The notes beneath the pieces were generated by a model that was given only the letters and a program-made list of their open reading frames with translations, was not told the origin of the DNA and searched no databases. Positions 59,290 to 64,000 of a DNA stretch of 64,000 bases are shown here, piece after piece; position 1 is the stretch's first letter; each line of letters opens with the position of its first letter. The DNA is taken from positions 66,468,367 to 66,532,366 of the forward strand of contig CM060173.1 of assembly GCA_030549775.1 (NCBI GenBank). The letters are read 5' to 3'. The position numbers and the translations under genes are program-made. The DNA is from Tamarix chinensis (lineage: Eukaryota; Streptophyta; Magnoliopsida; Caryophyllales; Tamaricaceae).

Positions 59290-60685
59290 TTGCATTTATC
59301 TTGTTAGAGATCACTCTAACCCACAAGTTAATAAAACACTTACTCCAATAGAAAGCTTTAAAAGGTGTGATTCTAATACTCCCATTGTAATTGTTGTTGT
59401 AAGAGAATGCAATCAAGTCTAGGCATTCCTCCTAAATGGCCTCCAAATTCCATTACGCTTACCTAAATATATCATCTAAGGTCTAAATGGTCCTCTTTAT
59501 ATGATCCTGCGTAGCTAGTGAATGGTTTTACTCATAATCAATTGAGTCTCCAAAGCATGCTATAACTTCATCCAAAAGTTCGACAACAATTGTGATTCTC
59601 AATCTAACACTATGTCTCTAGGGACCCCTATAAAGTATAAAAATGTGCTTCCTATATATTATGGGTAACTGCACTATACCGTATGTCATATTAATTAGTA
59701 TAAACTAAACCAACATAGTTAAAGATCAACAATAAACAAAATGGAACCAAAATAACTTTGGGTTTTTAGAATATCAACAGATATACTATCCCATTTCCAC
59801 TTTAGATCTTGTAGTGGTTGTACTAACTATACCAATCTCTTATGCTTGATATTCACCTAATGAAAAATGAAACATTATGTGAAAAATTATACAACCTTCA
59901 TTTTCATATGAGGCCAAAAATATTGCTTCGTCAAGTTCATATAGAACTTATCCCTATAACAGTGGATAATATATGGAGTAGAGTGACCTCCTTTTAGGAT
60001 CTTCCTCTTGATCCCTAAACATCCTTGTGGCACACAAAGTGTTCCAAGATATCAAAACTTTCATCCTCATATATCTAAAATCCCTTAGCTATTGCTTCAA
60101 TAATACTATGCCAAATCATCTCAAGCTTGACAACACCAAGCTGACTTGCACAAATTTCATCAAATATGGAATGTGTGATGGTTATAAAGCCCATCCTTGA
60201 TTCTAAATTACCGCTAGTGGTCAAATCAATCTCCATATCTTTGAGTTCTTGACATAAATAATATAATAATACAATTATAATCAAGGAATGCAACATCTTC
60301 TATGTAAGAGTATTTATAACTACATTGGCCTTACCCTCATGGAAGGTGAATTCTTAGTCATAATCATTAACTAACTCCAACCATAAGCTATATCTCAAAT
60401 TCAATTCTCATTACATGAAAGTATACTTCAGGCTCTTGTGATTAGTGTAAAACTTAAACTTAATACCATAGAGATAGTACCTTCAAATATTTAAACCAAA
60501 CACCACCATATTAAGTTCTAAATTGTGTAGTGGATAGTTCTATTCATGTTGCTTTAATTGATGAGAATCATATGCTACTACTATCTGTCATTACATCAAT
60601 ATACCACGCAATCTATGATAAGAATGATCACTATATATCACAAAACCATCTAATTCAATGTTGAGCATATGGCATGAAGAATTTA
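59290..60685 (-). pseudogene. RNase H and integrase core of element G
   Basis: On the minus strand: ELDGFVIYSD (60640), VAYDSHQLKQHE with HNLELNMVVFGLNI and YLYGIKFKFYTNHKSLKYTF (60580-60420), and LVNDYD...FHEGKANVV (60370-60320). This is the Ty3/gypsy RNase H series. Integrase text follows, with FDEICASQLGVVKLEMIWHS (60170-60110) and, near 59450, VMEFGGHLGGMPRLDCI in place of the usual DFxGSWDxHLPLIEF tract. The catalytic D-D-E residues of integrase cannot all be placed. Stops and frameshifts are numerous. Confidence 0.78.
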
Positions 60686-60689
60686 ATTG

Positions 60690-61278
60690 AATTTGAAGAT
60701 CAACATAGAATGAATTTGTGTGAGTTCAAGCTCAAGCAAATTGAATTTATGTGAATGGTTTAGCTTGAAAGTTTTAATCTCTTCATATGTGTGAATTAGA
60801 GATTAACCCATACCTCTTCTACTATTCTTAATCCATATATTACGTTCCTAATTACAATCGAAATCCTACTCTAATTCATGGTTAAACCAAACCCTAAATC
60901 GGTATATAAAACCAAAGCCATCAAAAATTCATTCAAAATCCTAAACCATCCATACCAACCAAATGCCACCTTATTACCTCTGTTGGAACCAAACCATAAA
61001 ATTAACCCTAAAACAAGATTCCAAACTGCATCCAAACCTTAAACTTAGACACTAAGCATCATCATCAACGCATCACAAAATATGTAGATTAATTAGTATC
61101 TTCCATACGAACCATCATCACTCTTTTACCATAATTCGAACCACCATCATCTTATCTACATCACTTTTGAAGCTTTATTATTTTAACTCACTATCATCAC
61201 ACCTTTACCATCTTATCTAAACTCTGCTAAAACCATTAGTTCCACATAATTAAATATCACACCCTTCCACTCAAATCA
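60690..61278 (+). repeat. 5' LTR of element H (start uncertain)
   Basis: The end CAAATCA at 61278 is set by the primer site. The start is placed only by where G-derived coding text stops (about 60685). At about 590 bp it is shorter than the E LTR and lacks the 75-bp tandem array. Confidence 0.45.
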
Positions 61279-61282
61279 AATT

Positions 61283-61300
61283 TGGCATCGAAGCCATAGG
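61283..61300 (+). other. Primer binding site of element H
   Basis: TGGCATCGAAGCCATAGG, a diverged match to the initiator Met-tRNA site (TGGTATCAGAGCCATGG type). It is placed like that of E, with AATTT- between LTR end and site. Confidence 0.65.
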
Positions 61301-61490
61301 TTGGTGGAATTCCTATCAAAATTCATTCTTTCTTTCAATATTCTTCAAGATTATTCAAGATTCATCAAGAAAGTGTGTTATCTTCAATAATATCTAAGAA
61401 TTCTTAAAGAAAATATAGGGGTTAAGCATTTAATGGCTTGTTCAAAAGGGTAATAATCAGTTTTTAAGAAGAAGAAAGGAGAACTAAGGA

Positions 61491-64000
61491 GAAGACTTGA
61501 GAGATTTTCTTAAGACCTTGATGGAAAAAAATCAAGGAGGTCAAATTGAAGGTGGGAAGTATAGAAGCTTCCCAACCCCACAAGTCCCATGTGTAGACAC
61601 AAAAACGAAGGGAACAAGTAGTGGAAGGGTACGTAAGAAGATCACAAAACTGGGTGGAAGAAGAAGAAGAGAGCTTAGGGTTTTACATAAAGGTACACGA
61701 CAATTTGAGGAGAACTTATGATGGTATGAAAAGGGGAATCTGCTTTGATCTTCCCAACTTTGAAGGTAATCTTGGCCTGGAATCTTTTATTGAATGGTTG
61801 CAAATTGTTGAATTGATTTTTGAGTATAAGGAAATTGATGATGAGAAATGATGTTGAATAGCTATATTAAAATTTTAAAAGTTTACTAGAGTGTGGTACA
61901 ATAGTTTTAAAAGTAGAAGGGAGGGAGAAGGAAAATTGAAGTTTAGGTTATGGGAAAAATTAAAGAAACATTTGAAGTAGAAGTTTGTACCTCAGGAATA
62001 AATGCAATAAAATTTTATAAAAATGACCATGTTAAGGCAAGGGTTACTTGGAGTTGAAGAATACATTTTAGAGTTTAAAATGTTAGCTCTTATATGTGAT
62101 GTCAAAGAACAAGAAGAACATAAGAGTGCACGATTCATGGGGGTTTAAATTTGAATCTTCAGGAGAAGGTAGAGGTGTACCTGTATGAAGTATTTGAAAA
62201 CCAAGCTAAGTTATCTACTAAGGTTTAGAAATAGTTGAAGAGGGTAAAGCCACTAAGTAGGTCAAACAATGTTCATATGTTTTGACTTTCAAGGGTATGT
62301 CGAAGCCACTAATTTCTCAAGCCATAAGCCAACAATATTCTATGAATTTCACTCTTGAAGAGAGGGTTAAGGTTCAAGTGGTTGATAAGGTGAACAAGCA
62401 ATGCTTCAAGTGCAAAGGTTATGGCCACTTTGCTCAAGCTTATCCAAACCAAAGGGCGTTGACTTTGAAAGAGGTAGCAAATATTGAGGCTTATGAAGAG
62501 AATAAAGGCCTTGATGAAGACCTAGAAGAGGAGAGTGATATCCTAGAGGATGCATTATTAGTAGGCCAAGTGGGTTGCTATATGTTAGAAAGGGTGATCT
62601 TAGTATAACCGCAACCAGTACTTAGTCAACGAGAGAAGATTTTCAAGGCTAAATGTATAATTGGTGATAAAGTGTGTTAATTCATCATTGATAGTGGCTC
62701 ATGCAATAATGTTGCTTGTGAAAAGATGGTGAAGAAGCTTATTTTAGAGAACAAAGGTCATTTAAGACCATATTCTCTCCAATAGCTCAATAAAGATAAA
62801 AGGGTAAGGGAAACGAAACAAATTCTTGTCTCTTTAAAGATTAGAAATTATTTTGATGATCTTTTATGTGATATTCTAGCTATGGATGGTAGTCACATTT
62901 TGTTAGGGAGTCTATGGCAATTTTATAGGAAGGTTATACATGACAGGGTTATTAATAAGTATATGCTATGCAAGGGTCTAAAGAATTTTAAGCTCAAACC
63001 TAATCTAAATGGGGAGGATTCAGCTTTGAGGAATGAAAAGAAGGAGGATGTCAACTGTAGAGAAGGAAAAAAGAAGAGTATTATAGAGTTGTTGATCCTT
63101 AAGGCATGTGAGATGAATGGAGCCATTAGAAATGAACATATATGTTACACATTAATGGTAAAAGAGGCTTAATGAGGGGAGAATGCTAGTATGGATCTAA
63201 AATAGTAACAAGCATTGAAAGATTATACCAACGTTTTTCCAAAAGAGTTACCAAGTGGGCTATGTCCTTTGAGAGTTATTAGGAATGCTATTGATCTTAT
63301 GCTAGGATTTCCATTACCGAACAAACCAGATTATAGATGCAATCTAGAGGAGGCTAAGGAGCTAAAGAAACAAGTTCAAGAGTTGTTAGACCGTGGTTAT
63401 ATTCGAGAGAGCATGAGTCCATGTGGTGCTGTAGCTTTGTTAGTGCCTAAGAAGGATGGTATGTGGAGGATGTGTATTGATTCAAGAACCAGCAAATACA
63501 TCACAATCAATTACTGATTTCTGATGTCGAGATTAAATGATATGTTAGATGAGTTACATGGTGTGAAGGTCTTCTTAAAGATTGATCTTAGAAGCGGTTT
63601 TCATCAAATGAGGATACAAAAAGTGGATGAGCAAAAGATAGCTTTCCTGATTAAGTATAGGTTGTATGAGTGCTTGGTGATGTAATTTGGGTTGTCTAAT
63701 ATGCCAAGTTCCTTCAAGAGGTTGATGACAAAGGTAATCAAACCATTTCTTGGGACCTTCATTGTTGTTTTCCTCAATGATATCTTAGTATATAGCAAGA
63801 GCTAGTTTGAGCACATAGAACACTTGAAGAGGATTTTTTATAAGCTTAGAGAAGTGGAGCACTATAGTAAGATGAACAAGTGTGATTTTATGATGGAAAG
63901 GGTGATCTTTTTGGTTATATTGTGAGTGGGGATGGCATTTGAGTTGATCTGTCAAAGGTGGAAGCTATACAATCGTGGCATATTCCTACTAATGTCCACA
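61491..64000 (+). pseudogene. Gag-protease-RT of element H, broken, incomplete at the window edge
   Basis: Gag: RGICFDLPNFEGNLGLESFI and EWLQ..FEYKEIDDEK (61735-61850). The zinc knuckle CFKCKGYGHFAQAY (62402-62443) has its last Cys changed to Tyr. Protease: FIIDSGSCNNVACEKMVKKL (about 62680-62740), preceded by a stop. RT: LDRGYIRESMSPCGAVALLV then PKKDGMWRMCIDSR (63390-63490), then FLKIDLRSGFHQMRIQ, then [12 protein letters not shown] (63760-63800). The last should be YxDD, so the first catalytic Asp is Asn here. It has several stops, for example at 63514 and 63682. Frames shift at least at gag and between protease and RT. Confidence 0.82.

Larger units (their letters stand above)
43072..60685 (-). 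mobile_element. Element G: decayed chromovirus-type Ty3/gypsy retrotransposon split by F
   Basis: Minus-strand pol resumes on both sides of F. RNase H and integrase core lie at 60685-59290, and the integrase C-terminus at 45665-45260. A polypurine tract (AAAAGGGG) and an LTR starting TGTAACCTC at 45255 follow. The break falls between the end of the integrase core and VYLKRTNSYEVGDIEFLRV, a contiguous stretch in intact relatives. The upstream half (gag, protease, RT) is not seen; element H sits where it should continue. Confidence 0.75.
60690..64000 (+). mobile_element. Element H: Ty3/gypsy retrotransposon, 5' part (runs off the window)
   Basis: The order is LTR (end at 61278), primer site (61283-61300), gag, zinc knuckle, protease and reverse transcriptase, cut by the window edge. 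Gag and protease are close relatives of E, and the LTR end shares GTGTGAATGGTTT and AGATTAA..CC-type text with the end of the E LTR. It replaces G where upstream RT sequence of G would be expected, so it probably inserted there. Confidence 0.8.

Overview
The window reads as nuclear DNA of a flowering plant. It is AT-rich, has long introns or spacers, and carries plant-type transposon families: CACTA/En-Spm with TNP2 and Ulp1-like genes, Athila-type and chromovirus-type Ty3/gypsy, and Ty1/copia. It also holds one exon-like relic of a plant clade-D PP2C phosphatase. I could not place the species. No intact host gene was found, and nearly all recognisable coding sequence is transposon-derived and broken.

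Layout. 1-3.1 kb: 3' end of a CACTA element (CACTA-1), with a broken Ulp1-like protease gene followed by subterminal repeats. 3.1-6.8 kb: mostly unassigned, with a tRNA-like SINE head and a PP2C exon relic. 6.8-10.34 kb: truncated Athila/Tat-like element J on the minus strand (one LTR, primer site, one gag-like ORF). 10.35-11.09 kb: truncated member A of a long-LTR family. 11.1-18.92 kb: CACTA-2 on the minus strand, with a second-ORF relic, a TNP2 transposase relic, an unrecognised coding fragment on the opposite strand, subterminal repeats and a TIR ending at 18917. 20.30-25.51 kb: solo LTR B with a perfect 5-bp target duplication. 25.8-26.1 kb: a near-perfect foldback element inside a (TA)n run. 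26.2-27.6 kb: a third CACTA relic (minus strand).

27.86-40.92 kb: an old solo LTR, P, split by solo LTR C (30394-36571, perfect TSD) and by a small gag-protease retrotransposon E (36624-40466, two LTRs). C in turn carries a 1.7-kb CGGGT-rich insertion. 41.7-42.96 kb: decayed Ty1/copia RT/RNase H. 43.07-60.68 kb: a decayed minus-strand Ty3/gypsy element G. Athila-type element F (about 45669-59211) sits inside its integrase, and F is interrupted by solo LTR D (49552-54014). 60.69-64 kb: the 5' part of plus-strand Ty3/gypsy element H, inserted in the RNase H region of G; H is a relative of E that retains reverse transcriptase.

The most distinctive structure is the long-LTR family A/B/C/D. The three complete copies are 4.5-6.2 kb and TG...CA bounded, and B and C have perfect 5-bp TSDs. 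They share a GC-rich homopurine/homopyrimidine block, a TATA box (degenerate in B), AT-rich minisatellites, an island of CCACTATTAT...CCGGTGGACCGG repeats and a nearly constant terminal segment of about 150 bp. No host pathway or new enzymatic system can be supported; the biology on show is nested transposition, solo-LTR formation and decay.
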